This document shows, one piece after another, positions 15,084 through 15,103 of a stretch of DNA of 15,103 bases (the first letter of the stretch is position 1; the number at the start of each line of letters is the position of its first letter). Location of the stretch: positions 1 to 15,103 of the forward strand of contig CAYQDW010000060.1 in NCBI GenBank assembly GCA_964416385.1. The letters are read 5' to 3'. The notes below the pieces were generated by a model. That model made no database searches and was not told the origin of the DNA. It saw only the letters and a list, made by a program, of their open reading frames with translations. The position numbers were made by a program, and so were the translations under genes. The stretch comes from JAUHWL01 sp964416385 (GTDB taxonomy: Bacteria; Bacteroidota; Bacteroidia; Flavobacteriales; Schleiferiaceae).

Positions 15084-15103
15084 ACCAACAGCAAGTTTTA
15101 CAA

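Noticed and set aside
1..15103. CRISPR arrays, insertion sequences, prophage, integrase or attachment sites near the tRNA genes.
   Set aside because: No regularly spaced repeats, transposase or integrase motifs, or duplicated tRNA 3' ends were seen.

Overview
The window looks like chromosomal DNA from a Bacteroidota member, most likely Flavobacteriales-like. The evidence is a PorZ homologue, a protein ending in a type IX secretion (T9SS) sorting domain, DUF4837 and DUF819 family proteins of the Bacteroidota type, several promoters with the TAnnTTTG -7 element, and genes that mostly lack Shine-Dalgarno sequences. I cannot place it to genus. I see no insertion sequence, phage gene, CRISPR array, toxin-antitoxin pair or clear break in composition. 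It reads as an ordinary, densely packed housekeeping and cell-envelope region.

Layout. Positions 1-232 hold two tandem minus-strand tRNA-Arg genes (anticodons CCT and CCG), read from a promoter that sits in the loop of a terminator-like hairpin. Next is a minus-strand pair: metG (methionyl-tRNA synthetase) followed 11 bp downstream by a lipoprotein alpha/beta hydrolase. A small minus-strand gene (3395-3751) encodes almost nothing but a signal peptide and a T9SS C-terminal sorting domain, and it ends at a good terminator. A repeat-rich divergent intergenic region (3752-3889) separates it from a plus-strand pair with overlapping stop/start codons: an LdcA-type LD-carboxypeptidase and YraN. A DUF819 membrane protein lies on the minus strand (5255-6649). 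It diverges from tatA-gatA on the plus strand, which ends at a clear hairpin terminator. The next plus-strand pair is a LysM lytic transglycosylase and a DUF4837 lipoprotein, again overlapping. The pair porZ-recO on the minus strand is divergent from rluB, with a recognisable -7 element for each direction.

Functional themes. Translation and RNA: two tRNA-Arg genes, metG, gatA, rluB. Cell envelope: LdcA and the lytic transglycosylase both act on peptidoglycan; TatA exports folded proteins; PorZ belongs to the T9SS surface-attachment machinery that processes proteins with C-terminal sorting domains like that of the small protein at 3395-3751. DNA repair: recO. No new defence or biosynthetic system is evident. 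The points most worth a second look are the minimal sorting-domain protein, the paired palindromes and direct repeats upstream of the LD-carboxypeptidase, and the promoter nested in a hairpin upstream of the tRNAs.
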